64,000 nucleotides of DNA from Mermis nigrescens. Taxonomy: Eukaryota > Nematoda > Enoplea > Mermithida > Mermithidae. The number at the start of each line of letters is the position of its first letter. The first letter of the stretch is position 1. The notes under the pieces are model-generated. The model did not search any database. It saw only the letters and a list, made by a program, of their open reading frames with translations, and was not told where the DNA came from. Location of the stretch: the NCBI GenBank assembly GCA_036768485.1, contig JAVLUZ010000154.1, positions 29,924,345-29,988,344 of the forward strand, written 5' to 3'. The position numbers were made by a program, and so were the translations under genes. Positions 24,430 to 36,319 of the stretch are shown here, piece by piece.

Positions 24430-26190
24430 ACACATCTGGGAGGTACGGTCTTTTAAAATATAGATAAAAACCGATACAGGTTTTCTTATTTACACTCAAT
24501 ACCGAGTTTGTAATGAGCGTGTAAAGTTTTGGTGTAACATTATAACATATATCGAATTTTAGTGGTTTTTCTCTAGCTTGTACATAACTCCCTGTAAATG
24601 CCTCATACAATTTAATAGTATAGAATTGTAGGGGATAGAATTCTCTATATACACTTTTTTTGTTTTTGAACTTCACATAGTCCTTGAGGGGAGGGGAGTG
24701 TAAAGAGTGTGAAAATATGGGGGTGAAAGAACACATTTCGATCGAGTTCTCGACTTGTTTACATATGTCTCTCAACAACTCCGCTTATGAGTCCCAAAAA
24801 GTTTTTCTGATAGAAATGTACTACGGCTTAAGGGCTACTTTCTGCTTGCCAGTAATCTTTTGTACACTCAATACGGAGTTAGATCTAGGGGTTTAAACTT
24901 TACACTCTAGTGAATGGTGTAAAAAACAGGGCTTGTCTAAGATTTCTCCGTCAACGTCTCCGGTTATAAGATCGGGATAAATTCAAACGTTTCAATAGCT
25001 ACACGTCGCAACAATACCGCGTTTTTTGATCAAAAATGTTAATACATTGGGGATTTGGGTTTAACAGTTTTATTTTTGGAGGTGTAAAGTTCAAAATCCG
25101 AGGTGTAACATGGGGCAAAAAACACGTTTCCTTCCCTTTTTTGATTCGTCGATATCTCAAATATTTTGCAGAACGGAAGTTTTCCACACATGAACGTACT
25201 ACAATTTAAAGACTTCAAACTGGCCCAAGCCGAATTTCTCTTTTCAATAGGGAGTTAGGTTTAGATTTTTAAAGTTCACAATGTGGAGGATGGTGGAAGA
25301 ACACGTTTTTGTCCATTTTGTTGTTCGCCACTTTCCTCGTTTAGAAGTCGAGATAAGTCACATGAGTTAGAAATAAAGTACATTCTAAGGGGTACACGTC
25401 ATAGCAAATTGCGTCTATTTACATCAATATTTAAGTTTTTCGGGAGGTGTAAAGTCCAAAATTAGGAGGAGTCAAACGTCTTTCTGTCTTCTTTTTTTGC
25501 TGCTAATTTCTCCGGTTATGAGTCTGGACATGATCTCAAGTCTAAGAATGTGCCAGGAATCAGACGTGATAAGTGCAGTTGTGTAAAGTTTACTATTGCA
25601 TATACTCAACAGTGGTGCAAAGGGGTTTATATATTATGTTTATTCGTCTTCAGGCCATTGTGGACACTCAATTTTTTCATAAATGTTGATCGTGATATAG
25701 AGTAATATCAGAATTAGGAATCCGACTGAAATCTTCTTTACAATCCGTGGTTGTATAAAGTTTACACTGAAAATTACCTTTAGTTCTTGAGTCTTGCGGA
25801 AGCTTAATTTTTTAAAATGTTCTATGTAACGTAAAAATTACGAATCTGACTGTTAGTTTTCTCTACACCCAGTAATTGTGTTAAGTTTGTACTAATTACT
25901 TATTATTAATGTGTAATGTATACTCTACAAATTTATTTTACTTCCAGAGCGTTGCAAAACGTGATTTTTTTAAAATATGTTCCGTAAGGTCAGGATTACG
26001 AATCTGACTGTATGTTTTCTTTACACTCAGCAGTTGTGTAAAGTTTACACTGAAAATTAACTTTAGCTTCGGAGCATTGCAGAAGCTTAATTTTTTTCGA
26101 AATGTTCCATATAGCGTCAAGATTACGCAGCTGAGTGTAACTGTTCTTCACAGCCAGTAGTTGCGTAAAGTTTATGCTGAAAACATTTGA
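24430..26190. repeat. Degenerate repeat region built on GTGTAAAGTTTACAC
   Basis: Variants of the palindromic phrase GTGTAAAGTTTACAC recur throughout. From about 25,560 the units are roughly 130-140 bp (TCTGACTG...TTTACACTCAGCAGTTGTG...GCAGAAGCTTAATTTTTT), with four to five recognisable copies. The earlier part has longer, more divergent units sharing TACACTCAATACGGAGTTAG and TTCTCCGGTTATGAG. Confidence 0.6.
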
Positions 26191-26365
26191 TCTGTTTAAA
26201 TAAAGTAAGGTTGTCTTGTTTAAAAAAGATAATGCTGATTGATCTTCAGAATAATATTGTTTTCCGCATTCTTGGACTGCTGTCATTCTTGTGGACTGCT
26301 GTCATTATTCCGTATGTGTTTACTGACTGATTTACTTAAATCATGCTGATTAAAAGTAGGGTATT

Positions 26366-27184
26366 ATCAAAGAAAAATGCTCCGATGGAACAAAAAAAGA
26401 CGAATATACTTTGGATTATGGATTATTAATGATGTAAGAGGAGGGAACTAGGAAAAAGCTACCTATGTATATGCCTAAGTCGCAAAAACTGTTAAAAATC
26501 AGACTTCCTCTAAGCAAAGCAAAAAATCGAAGTAGGTATATTCTGCGGCTTCTGAAAAAATATAACCTTCTTTGAATAAATTTCAATGCTCTTCATAAGA
26601 GTGTACAAATAAAATCTAAAATGTATACGTTTTGCAAACTGCTTGCAAGTTGCAACGCTGACTTGCTTCATCGTGATTGATAGAAAACTAATTGCAATTG
26701 CATTCAAAGGTTTTTTTGTTATCATGAGCATTATAGCAAGCAAACCTGGCGTCATTTGATTAGTGCACTCAATGCACTCAATCGTTGCGGACATGCAAGT
26801 GTACCTATATGTAGTCTGTTTCACGTACGCTTACGCGTTTCCTACTGCTTTAAACCAACAATATCCTTGATTATCTGACAGGCGTCGATGTTTGCTATTT
26901 CATTCAATAGGCTTACAAAGTCGCTCCTATAGTTTACTTCATCTACTTTCCCATAGCTACTGCTTTATTGTTTTTTCGTTTAATACTTTATTTAAATCTG
27001 CAGGCCGCAGAATATACTTCGATTTTCTGCGTTGCTAAGAGAAAGTCTGATTTTAGCAGATTTTGCGGCTGTAGTCATATACGTTAGCTTTTTCTTATTC
27101 CCTCCTTTTAAATCCATAATAATCTGTAATCCCAAGTATGTTCGTCTTTTTTGTTACATCCGAGCATTTTTTCTTTGCTAGTAG
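26366..27184. repeat. Foldback element with about 185-bp inverted arms
   Basis: The left arm (about 26,366-26,552) and right arm (about 27,000-27,184) pair through AATCGAAGTA, TATTCTGCGGC, AATCAGACTT and CAAAGAAAAA. The centre, about 450 bp, shows no coding sequence. Confidence 0.68.
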
Positions 27185-27614
27185 ATAGTATAGGTAGATA
27201 CATTTTAGATTAGGTATGTGAGAATGCATGTATACAAGAAAAAACCGGAAATCCACTCGGAAACAGTAAACTAATAGAAATTACAATATATAGATTTGCA
27301 GAGAAAGCAGAATTCGGATGAAAAACAGGAACCGGATGGAAAACGGTCGACAGACTATTCAATTTAGCAGGCTCTTGGAGTGAACCTGGTTGGGCGCACT
27401 TTAACCCTTAATATACTGTACCATTTTGTAAGCGCGCTTGATTGTATGTACAGTATTCTAATGTACCTATTGTGTTTTCGACCAGTTTCGTCCTGTCATC
27501 GCTTAAATATACATAGTGCATAATTAAGTTTACCTTTACCTGTATTTATCGTGTTTTGTTGACCACTCGTTGACCGTGGAATTATCCCATAATATGAATC
27601 CACCGCTCGACGTT

Positions 27615-27735
27615 TATCGCGGCTCTGGCACTCAGCTGCAATAATTATTATTAGTGAAAATAAATTTTCACAAATATCGCGGCTCTGGTACTCAGCAATA
27701 ATAATTATAATGAATGAAAATAAATTTTCACGAAT
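27615..27735. repeat. 60-bp tandem duplication
   Basis: Two copies of a unit starting TATCGCGGCTCTGG and ending AAAATAAATTTTCAC, with minor differences. Confidence 0.7.
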
Positions 27736-28305
27736 CTATTATTTCTATTCGATGTAATGTGTGCATTGTTGCATGACATTAAGGGCGCTAGTTTAGAAAT
27801 GCAATCACAGGTGATGACGACAATTAAGATGAATTAATTTATTACTTAACGCTGTTAAAATAGAATTGTTATTCGTTATATCCGTCCTTGCAGAGTATGG
27901 TGGGCCTAATGGGTCAACAACCGGTCTGGGAAACAGTCAGAGAGCTTTTTGAGCCGAAATGGCCCCAAAAAGCACGATAAGTGCAGCAAATGTATGCTTC
28001 ATTTATCGCTAAAATTATAAAACTTATTGGATACATCATTCTGTCGTACTTCACAGCATCAATATGTAGGCGCGTATTCAAACTCTTTGGCTTGTAATCA
28101 GACATGCACGTGGATGTGAGGGTTCTTGAAGGAAGCTTAGGAGGTTTGACCCCCAGATTGCCTACTGACTCCCGCAAACTTCTTACTTACCTGAACTTTT
28201 GGCAGATTCGCGTTTTTCACTTTTTAGAATAATTCGCACGATTCTGTAGCTGATAAGTGGCTACTTATTCAGAAGTGAACCGAAAATCCGGGCACGGTAC
28301 TTTTC

Positions 28306-28476
28306 TATAGTCTGTTTCACACAAGTTCGGTCATAAATTCTAAAACTATTTCCGACAATAAGCCGACACATTGCGGTTATAGCATTGATCAGATATATAT
28401 AATTATCGTAACCCTCGGCATACTGTCCATGAAAATTCTTAAAATTTATGCACGAAGTTATGTGAATCAGATTATA
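28306..28476. mobile_element. MITE-A, second copy
   Basis: TATAGTCTGTTTCACACAAG at the left, GTGAATCAGATTATA at the right. It lies 33 bp from the next copy. Confidence 0.78.
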
Positions 28477-28508
28477 ATAAGGCTGACAAGACTATCCCAC
28501 CTCCCACC

Positions 28509-28686
28509 TATAGTCTGTTTCACACAAGTTTAGGCGTAAATTTTAAAAACTATGTCCGACAATAAGCCGACAGATTGCGATTATAACTTTGATTTGATAT
28601 AGGTACATTAATTAACGTAATCCATCGGCTAACGTTCGAAAAAAATTCTTAAAATTTATGCCCAAACTTATGTGAAACAGACTATA
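28509..28686. mobile_element. MITE-A, third copy
   Basis: Perfect ends TATAGTCTGTTTCACA and TGTGAAACAGACTATA. Tandem neighbour of the copy at 28,306. Confidence 0.8.
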
Positions 28687-28825
28687 GAATGTCGATGAAC
28701 CCCAGAAAAATTTGCTAAGCGATATCTCTAGTAAATAACAATAGCAACATTACGATTTCAGATTGCTTAAGCAGCAACTGTTCTTTTCATTGGTTTTTAT
28801 CATAATACATAAACGAGTCTTGATC

Positions 28826-29120
28826 ATAGATGCATAGCGTAGCCAATCTGGGAGGAGGGGGTCAGTTAGTCCCAACCCAAGGAGTCAAAAATTGAGCTTT
28901 TTTGAGGCCAAGATGACCTCAAAACTGGCATAAGCACTAAAATAGCATTAAAACTACGTTATTCCACAGTTTCTGGTCTGTTTCAAGCATTTTGAAGACA
29001 ATTCTCAATTTTTATCCATTTTCAGTCTTCATTGTACATCATTTCACACCAGAAAATTTCCCATTGTTTCATTCTGAGGTTCTATGTAGAGCCTCAAACC
29101 CTCTCCCACGTGTATGTCTA
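28826..29120 (-). mobile_element. R6 element
   Basis: Minus-orientation copy from ATAGATGCATAGCGTAGCC to CCCACGTGTATGTCTATG, with AGCACTAAAATAGCATTAAA inside. No clean target duplication. Confidence 0.65.
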
Positions 29121-29497
29121 TGACCGACTACAAATGGTTGTGAGGAAATTTAAATTCACCACAAAATCTAGAACCTCCGTAATTAAATTTTTGGTATTTT
29201 TTACGATTTTGTTCCTTCAGAACCACAGGATTTGATTACTTTACGTCGGGTAATTAGATCTGCCTTTTTGCACCGCCGAGGGAGAATGAAAATTCGTTTC
29301 AGCAATGTGTGATCCAACATCATTCGATTCTCGCCATTTGATCAGTTACAGTCAAAATGAAACTCCGAAAATTATTGTTTTTGTCGAGAAAAGATTGATT
29401 TTTGGGAGCCAAAACGTTAAAAATTGGAAAAGTTTGATATTTGAATAAGCTTATTCCTTTCGACTGAAGAAAATATACTTTCAATTGGTATCGTCCA

Positions 29498-29739
29498 TTG
29501 TGATTGTAATATAAAAGCATATTTTTGTGCGAAAAGTCGACGTGAAATTTCGATGTCGACGCAACATTGAATTTGGGGTACAGAATATACCTAAACTTTT
29601 TATATAAATTGCTTGAACGCAAATTTTTAATTTGTAAAAAAGTAAGAATTCGTCTTGATTTCATAATCGTTTCCAATCGTTTCCTTGAATATTAACAAGA
29701 GAATTCTTTTAAATACGAGAAAATAATTCAGGCAGGCTT
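29498..29739. repeat. Direct repeat D1, first copy
   Basis: 242 bp that recur almost unchanged at 32,361-32,598; both start TTGTGATTGTAATATAAAAG and end near GGCAGGCTT. The copies differ by a short indel (TACC absent in the second). Together they bracket the 41-bp satellite. Confidence 0.82.
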
Positions 29740-30823
29740 AATTTAGGCACTCCAAAGGAGACAAATCTGCCTGAGAAAAATTTTGCGCCTTTTCCAATGA
29801 AACAAGTCCCGTTTCATAAAAGTCATTGGTTCGCGAGCTACAGTAAGAAATCAAAAAATTGATATTTTGGCCATGTTCTATATCTCAAAATCTTCCGCAA
29901 CGATTTTTCCAATTTTTTGCTATAATATGCAGCTTGAGGCGTAGAACAAGGATATTTATGTATTGGTCCGTAACATTATGATGGCTTTTTGCAAACCTCA
30001 TATAAATGCCATTTTTTTAGCCATTTTTTTGAAAATTAGCGTTTTTTGCATCAACAGTTTGACTTTATTGGAAAATTAAGCACATAATTAGAATCAAAAT
30101 TTAACGCTGAATCCGAAAATGTCATTACTTTTTTGATTTGAGGAATTCTCCATGGAGCTACAGTATCTACAGTAAGAAAAATTGATAATTTTAAAAAATT
30201 GTGTTAAAATTGTTTCTATTAGAGCTAGATCGGATTTCAAAACGTCATTAGATGCGCCTTAAAAAGATCTATCGATTGAAGCAAAAAACAAGGAGCTAGC
30301 ATTGACCTACAGTAAGCTACAGTAATCCAATGCATAATTTTTTAGTCAATCATTATCTTGACAACGCGTCCGCGATTTTTCTTTGATACTTAACTCATAT
30401 AAAGAGCATTGTCCAAGGATTCTAGCGATCTAAGTCTCATGATTTTAAATAGGATATTACTTGAGATATGAGGCTTCAAATGTTTGCCAAAATACGGCTA
30501 ATCTTGGAGTTTCGCCAAAAGGTAGCTATACAAATTTTTTCATTTTTTTCTGTTGGCGGGTTCTCTAAGCATCATAACAAAAAAAAGTTTGTTAAGATTG
30601 GACTAATATTCGTGAAGATATGAATTTTTAAAGTTTTGCCGTAAAATTGCCTATTTTATACTTTTGCCAAAATATTGCAACCGTGAAAATTTCGATACAT
30701 TAATCTGTTGGCGGATATGCTAGCAATCATAACAAAAAAAAAGTTTGTCAAGATTGGATCAATATTGGCGGAGTTATGAATTTTTAAATTTTTGGCATTC
30801 TTACAGTGTTCCATGCACACACA
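29740..30823. repeat. AT-rich stretch with a tandem duplicated segment
   Basis: Contains several CTACAGTA phrases. A segment of about 95 bp occurs twice (about 30,545-30,640 and 30,705-30,800), sharing CTGTTGGCGG and AAAAAAAGTTTGT. No coding sequence. Confidence 0.5.
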
Positions 30824-31836
30824 TGGTGCGCGAAGCGCACCTTGCGAGCGGAGCAAGTGCATATAGGTGCACAAAGCGCACTATGTGAGCAAAGCAAGTG
30901 CGTATATGGTGCGCAAAGCTCACTATTCAAGCAAAGCAAGCATGTATAATTGTGCAAAGCGCACTATGCAAGCAAAGCGAGCGCGTACAAGTGTGCAAAG
31001 CACACCATGCGAGCAAAGCGAGCGCGTATAGGTGCGCGGAGTGCACCATGCAAGTGAAGCGAGCGCATGTAGGTGCGCTAAGCGCACCTTGCGAGCGAAG
31101 CGAGCGCGTGTACGTGCGCGGAGCGCACCATGCAAGCAAAGCGAGCGTGTGTAGGTGCGCGGAGTGCACCATGCGAGCGGAGCGAGCGCATGTAGGAGCG
31201 TGGAGCGCACCATGCAAGCCAAGCAAGCGCATGTAGCCGCGCAAAGCGCACCATGCGAGCAAAGCAAGCGCATGTAGGTGCGCGGAGCGCACTATGCGAG
31301 CAGAGCAAGCGCATACAGGTGCGCTAAGCGCACCATGCGAGCAAAGCGAGCACGTATAGGTGCGTGGAGCATGCCATGCGAGCAAAGCGAGCGCATGTAG
31401 GTGTGCGGAGCGCACCAAGCAAGCAAAGCGAGCGCGTATAGGTGCGCAAAGTGCACCATGCGAACAAAGTGAGTGCGTATAAGTGCGCAAAGCGCACCAT
31501 GCAAGCAAATTGAGCACGTATAGGTGTGTGGAGCATGCCATGCAAGCGAAGCGAGCACGTGTAAGTGCGCGGAGCGCACCAAGAGCAAAGCGAGTGTGTA
31601 TAGGTGCGCAAAGCGCACCATGCAAGCAATGCAAGTGCGTACAAGTGCGCAAAGTGCACTATGCGAGTGAAGCGAGCGCGTACAAGTGCGGGAAGCGCAC
31701 CCTTGAGTGCATATAGGTGCGCAAAGCATTCCATGAGAGTGAAGCAAGTGTGTATAGAGGCATCGAGTGCACCATGCGAGCAAAGGAAGCGCATGTAGGT
31801 GCACAAGGCGCACCATGCAAGCAAAGTGAGTCTGTA
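30824..31836. repeat. Satellite of 41-bp hairpin units, about 25 copies
   Basis: Units of 41 bp such as GGTGCGCGGAGCGCACCATG followed by CGAGCAAAGCGAGCGCGTGTA. The first half is a perfect hairpin (GGTGCGC, 3-base loop, GCGCACC) and the second half a direct doublet GCGAGC-AAA-GCGAGC. The CpG content is very high compared with the flanks. Since 41 is not a multiple of three and stops are rare on the minus strand, long but meaningless reading frames run through it in all three minus frames. Confidence 0.9.
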
Positions 31837-32360
31837 TCAGAGAAAAAAAGGTTGCACCTTTGAGCAGGTGGCTGGAATCAGTACAAAGCGCAGCGCAGCC
31901 GCTTTCAAATTTTTGAGTTGTCTTATGTCCTAGCTGAAAACACAAATGGTTAATGACACTCATAAGTATATTTAGGGGTGTGCGAACATTTCTAGGGGGT
32001 AAGCCCATCCTTTTCCAGTCTATGATGTTGAAGGTGCCTAAGTAAACTGTAAAGTAATTAATTTTGGAATATGATCAAGCACTGCAAAATAGTTTATGAC
32101 CCAGCAGAGAAATGGGCGCCAAGCGCCTACTGTTTCATGATATAACATTAATTGTAAATACCTGAATACAGTTACAGTAAACCATGTTTCATTAACTACA
32201 CTTATTGATTTGCTACTACACAAATTGGATCTCTTTATTTTCTTCATAACTTTCTCAATTCTTGACCAATTTTCATAAATGTTTTTTTATTTTGTAGAGA
32301 ATTTTACGGCCTTCTCCGTGAGCGAAGCGAACAGACTATGCGCGCAGCGCATAGTCTGGT
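31837..32360. other. Spacer between satellite and D1 copy
   Basis: AT-rich, with a short hairpin GGCGCCAAGCGCC (about 32,116) and the 10-bp-arm hairpin near 32,340. No gene seen. Confidence 0.5.
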
Positions 32361-32598
32361 TTGTGATTGTAATATAAAAGCATATTTTTGTGCGAAAAGT
32401 CGACGTGAAATTTCGATGTCGACGCAACATTGAATTTGGGGTACAGAATATAAACTTTTTATATAAATTGCTTGAACGCAAATTTTTAATTTGTAAAAAA
32501 GTAAGAATTCGTCTTGATTTCATAATCGTTTCCAATCGTTTCCTTGAATATTAACAAGAGAATTCTTTTAAATACGAGAAAATAATTTAGGCAGGCTT
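32361..32598. repeat. Direct repeat D1, second copy
   Basis: Copy of 29,498-29,739. Directly upstream lies a GACTATGCGC-GCA-GCGCATAGTC hairpin (about 32,334-32,356) next to GTGAGCGAAGCGAAC, wording that resembles the satellite units. Confidence 0.82.
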
Positions 32599-32812
32599 CC
32601 CGAACCCATCTAAAGCCAATTTCTTATCGGCTGAAGCTTTGATTTAAGCCCTAAAATTCCGAATAATGTTGCATTAACATCAAATAGTTTTGAAGTATTC
32701 GATCCTATATCCAAAATATCAAAAGATGATACGATAAATTGACCAAAATAAAATGAAGCGATTATGGGCTTTCTGATTTCATAGCTCAGTGCCCAAAAAT
32801 ACAAGCATGTAT

Positions 32813-35800
32813 ATTTAAGACACAATTTCTGAGAAGTTCGACCAACTTTGTGATAAGTCAAAAAATTAATCATACCTCAAAACAACATATATAGCACAAT
32901 TTTTTATTCTAACCATCATGACGCTATTCATTTGACTTGAAAACAAAAATTCGCTGTGCTACAGTACGCCAAACATTGAATTTTTTGCCATTTTCACCAT
33001 TTTTCATTACTTTTAGTAAAATTCGATTTTCTCCACGAATAATCAATATCATTCATTCAAACAGCTTTCAATCGATAGAAGAATAAATTTTCAATCAGCT
33101 GAATGCCAAAACTTTCGATACATATTAATTTACACTTTACACTGCAGTTTAAACTCAATAAGTATTCGTTAAAAATTACAAAAATTTTTAACTTATTTTC
33201 GGTTTCTTTGGGCCCCTTACATATACAGCAAAAATTTTTGCCCTTTTTACACAGCTTGTGCCTTGGACTAAATACAAAAAAATTTTATCAAAAAAAAGTA
33301 CCCTGGACTACCAAAACAAGCGTCCGATTGACCCAATATATCCAAATTTGCATATAAAAACAGTGCATTGCATAAGCAGAGCCTTTTTGCAACAAATACT
33401 ATCCGTAAAAACAGCTATCAATTGATAGAGAAAAAAATTTCTTATCAGCTGAATGCAAAAAATTGTTATACACTCTACTTATGACTTTACACTGCAGTTT
33501 AAACTCAATACATATTCTTTAAAAATTACAAAAATTTTAACATATTTACGGTTTCCTGCGGGACTGTTACATGAAAAGCAAAATAGTTTGCCCTTTTTAT
33601 ACAGCACATCCCTTAGTCTAAACATAAAAAAAATTTTAGCAAAATAAAAGTACCCTGAACTACCAAAACAAGCGTCCGATTGACCCATCATACCCAAATT
33701 TGCATATAAAAAAGCGCATTCCATGAGCACAGATTTTTCTCAACGAATAATCGATATCCTTCGTTGAAACAGCTACCAATCGATAGAGAAAAAAATTTTC
33801 TATTCGCTGAATGCAAAAATTGTTACACATTTCACTTTACACTTCACGCTGCGGTTTAAACTTAATAAGTATTTGTTGAAAATTACAAAAAAAATTTAAC
33901 TTATTTTCCGTTCCTGTAGGCCCCTTACATATACAGCAAAAATTTTTGCCCTTTCTACACAGCTTGTGCCTTGGACTAAATACTAAAAAAATTTTATCAG
34001 AAAAAAGTACCCTGGACAGACCCATAGGAACCGTAAATATGTTAAAATTATTGTAATTTCTTAAGAATATGTATTAAGTTTAAAGTGTAATGTAAAGTGT
34101 GAAGTGAAGTGTATAACAATTTTTTGCTTCAGCTAATAGGAAATTTTTTCCTCTATTGATTGGTAGCTGTTTCAACGAATGATTTTGATTATTCGTTGAG
34201 AAAAATCTGTGCTCATACAATGCACTGTTTTTATATGCAAATTTGAGTATAATGGGTCGTTCGGACGTTTTTTTGGTAGTTCAGGGTACTTTTATTTCGA
34301 TAAATTTCTTTATATATTTAGACCATGAGTAAAAAGGGCAAAAACTTTTGCTTTTCACGTAAAAAACCCGCAGGAACCGTAAATATGTTAAAATTTTTTG
34401 TAATTTTTAACGAATCTATACTAAGTTTAAACCGCAGCATGAAGTGTAAAGTAAAGTTTATAACAATTTTTGCATTCAGCTGATAAGAAATTTTTTTCTC
34501 TATCGATTGGTAGCTGTTTCAACGAATGATATTGATTATTCGTGGAGAAAAATCTGTGCTCATGCAATGCGCTGTTTCATATGCAAAGTTGGGTATAATG
34601 GGTCAATCGGACGCTTGTTTTGGTATTTCAGGGTACTTTTATTTTGCTGAAATTTTTTTTGTTTAGGCTAAGGGATGTGCTGCTGAAAAAATTTCCTATT
34701 AGCTGAAGCAAAAAATTGTTATACACTTCACTTTACACTTTACATTACACTTTAAACTTAATACATATTCTTAAGAAATTACAATAATTTTAACATATTT
34801 ACGGTTCCTATGGGTCTGTCCAGGGTACTTTTTTCTGATAAAATTTTTTTAGTATTTAGTCCAAGGCACAAGCTGTGTAGAAAGGGCAAAAATTTTTGCT
34901 GTATATGTAAGGGGCCTACAGGAACGGAAAATAAGTTAAATTTTTTTTGTAATTTTCAACAAATACTTATTAAGTTTAAACCGCAGCGTGAAGTGTAAAG
35001 TGAAATGTGTAACAATTTTTGCATTCAGCGAATAGAAAATTTTTTTCTCTATCGATTGGTAGCTGTTTCAACGAAGGATATCGATTATTCGTTGAGAAAA
35101 ATCTGTGCTCATGGAATGCGCTTTTTTATATGCAAACTGTTGTGCTTTTCATGTAACAGACCCGCAGGAACCGTAAATATGTTGAAATTTTTGTAATTTT
35201 CAAAGAATATGTATTAAGTTTAAACTGCAGTGTAAAGTGATAAGTAAAGTGCATAACAATTTTTTGCATTCAGCTGATAAGAAATTTTTTTCTCTATGAA
35301 TTGGTAGCTGTTTTCATGGATAGTATTCGTTGAAAAAAGGCTGTGCTTATGCAATGCACTGTTTTTATATGCAAATTTGGGTATATTGGGTCAATCGGAC
35401 GCTTGTTTTGGTGGTCCAGGGTACTTTTTTTTTGATAAAATTTTTTTTGTATTTAGTCCAAGGCACAAGCTGTGTAAAAAGCGCAAAAATTTTTGCTGTA
35501 TATGTAAGGGGCCTACAGGAACCGAAAATAAGTTAAAATTTTTTGTAATTTTTAACGAATACTTATTGAGTTTAAACCGCAGAGTAAAGTGTAAATTAGA
35601 ATGTATCAAAAGTTTTTGCATTCAGCTAATTGAAAATTTATCCTTCTATCGATTGAAAGCTGTTTGAATGGATGATATTAATTATTCGTGGAGAAGATCG
35701 AATTTTAATAAAAGCAATGAAAAATGGTGAAAATGGCGGAAAATTCAATGTTTGGCGTACTGTCGCACAGCGAATTTTTGTTTTCAAGTCGAATGAATAG

Positions 35801-35920
35801 CATCATGATATTTAGAATAAAAAACTGTGCTATATATCTTGTTTTGAGGTATGATTAATTTTTGACTTATCACAACTCACCATTGTCGAAGGTTGAACTT
35901 CTCAGAAATTGTGTCTTAAA
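32813..35920. repeat. 3.1-kb inverted repeat made of about 355-bp units
   Basis: The left arm (32,813 to about 34,160) and right arm (about 34,680-35,920) are inverted copies; the outer ends read TTTAAGACACAATTTCTGAG and its inverse. Each arm holds about three units with GTTTAAACTCAATA, TTGGACTAAATAC and TACCCTGGAC. The centre (about 520 bp) holds further units. The inner 230 bp of the arms (about 33,800-34,030 and 34,800-35,030) look identical, while the outer parts have drifted. The right arm lacks about 110 bp near 35,140. Confidence 0.88.
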
Positions 35921-36319
35921 TAGGATAAATAGGATAAGCTGTATGTAATAAATATTTATAAGCCCATTCCATGCATATATTTCACGCAAAGCATAGACTA
36001 TTTATTGGTTTGATAATATTCAAATATTGATCCTTGGATTAAATGTTATCCAAATTGAACTGAATGAATTTTACGAAAATTTTCAGCGTTAAGTGAAAGT
36101 GCTCCCCATCGCTTAAATTATCAGCTTCATCTATGTATAACATCCCGTTTTCACCTTTAAAAGGGCGCAGCTGATAAATGAACTAGGTACACAAATTTTT
36201 CGTGACCCCCCAATTATTTAATGGTCGCATTGACCCGTGAACTCGTCGAATTTCATAGGGTCTCCCAACCAATGCTTTTGAAACTTATTATTTTAGCAAA
36301 TATTTTTATATATCACCAA
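35921..36319. other. Spacer between the 3.1-kb inverted repeat and the integrase remnant
   Basis: No gene. ACGCAAAGCATAGACTATT near 35,982 recalls the hairpin next to the second D1 copy. Confidence 0.4.

Noticed and set aside
30927..31652. 241-residue open frame as a real Cys/His-rich protein
   Set aside because: It follows the satellite register, overlaps similar frames in the other two minus phases, and has no non-repeat part.
30824..31836. Regular repeats with short variable parts, superficially like a CRISPR array
   Set aside because: Units are head-to-tail and similar along their full length with no unique spacers, and the genome is animal.
29498..32598. D1 direct repeats as LTRs of one retroelement
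   Set aside because: They lack TG...CA ends, no coding remnants lie between them, and no target duplication is seen.
33837..34998. Two identical 62-residue frames in the inverted-repeat arms
   Set aside because: They are mirror images of the repeat arms, with no domain and no relation to start or stop context.
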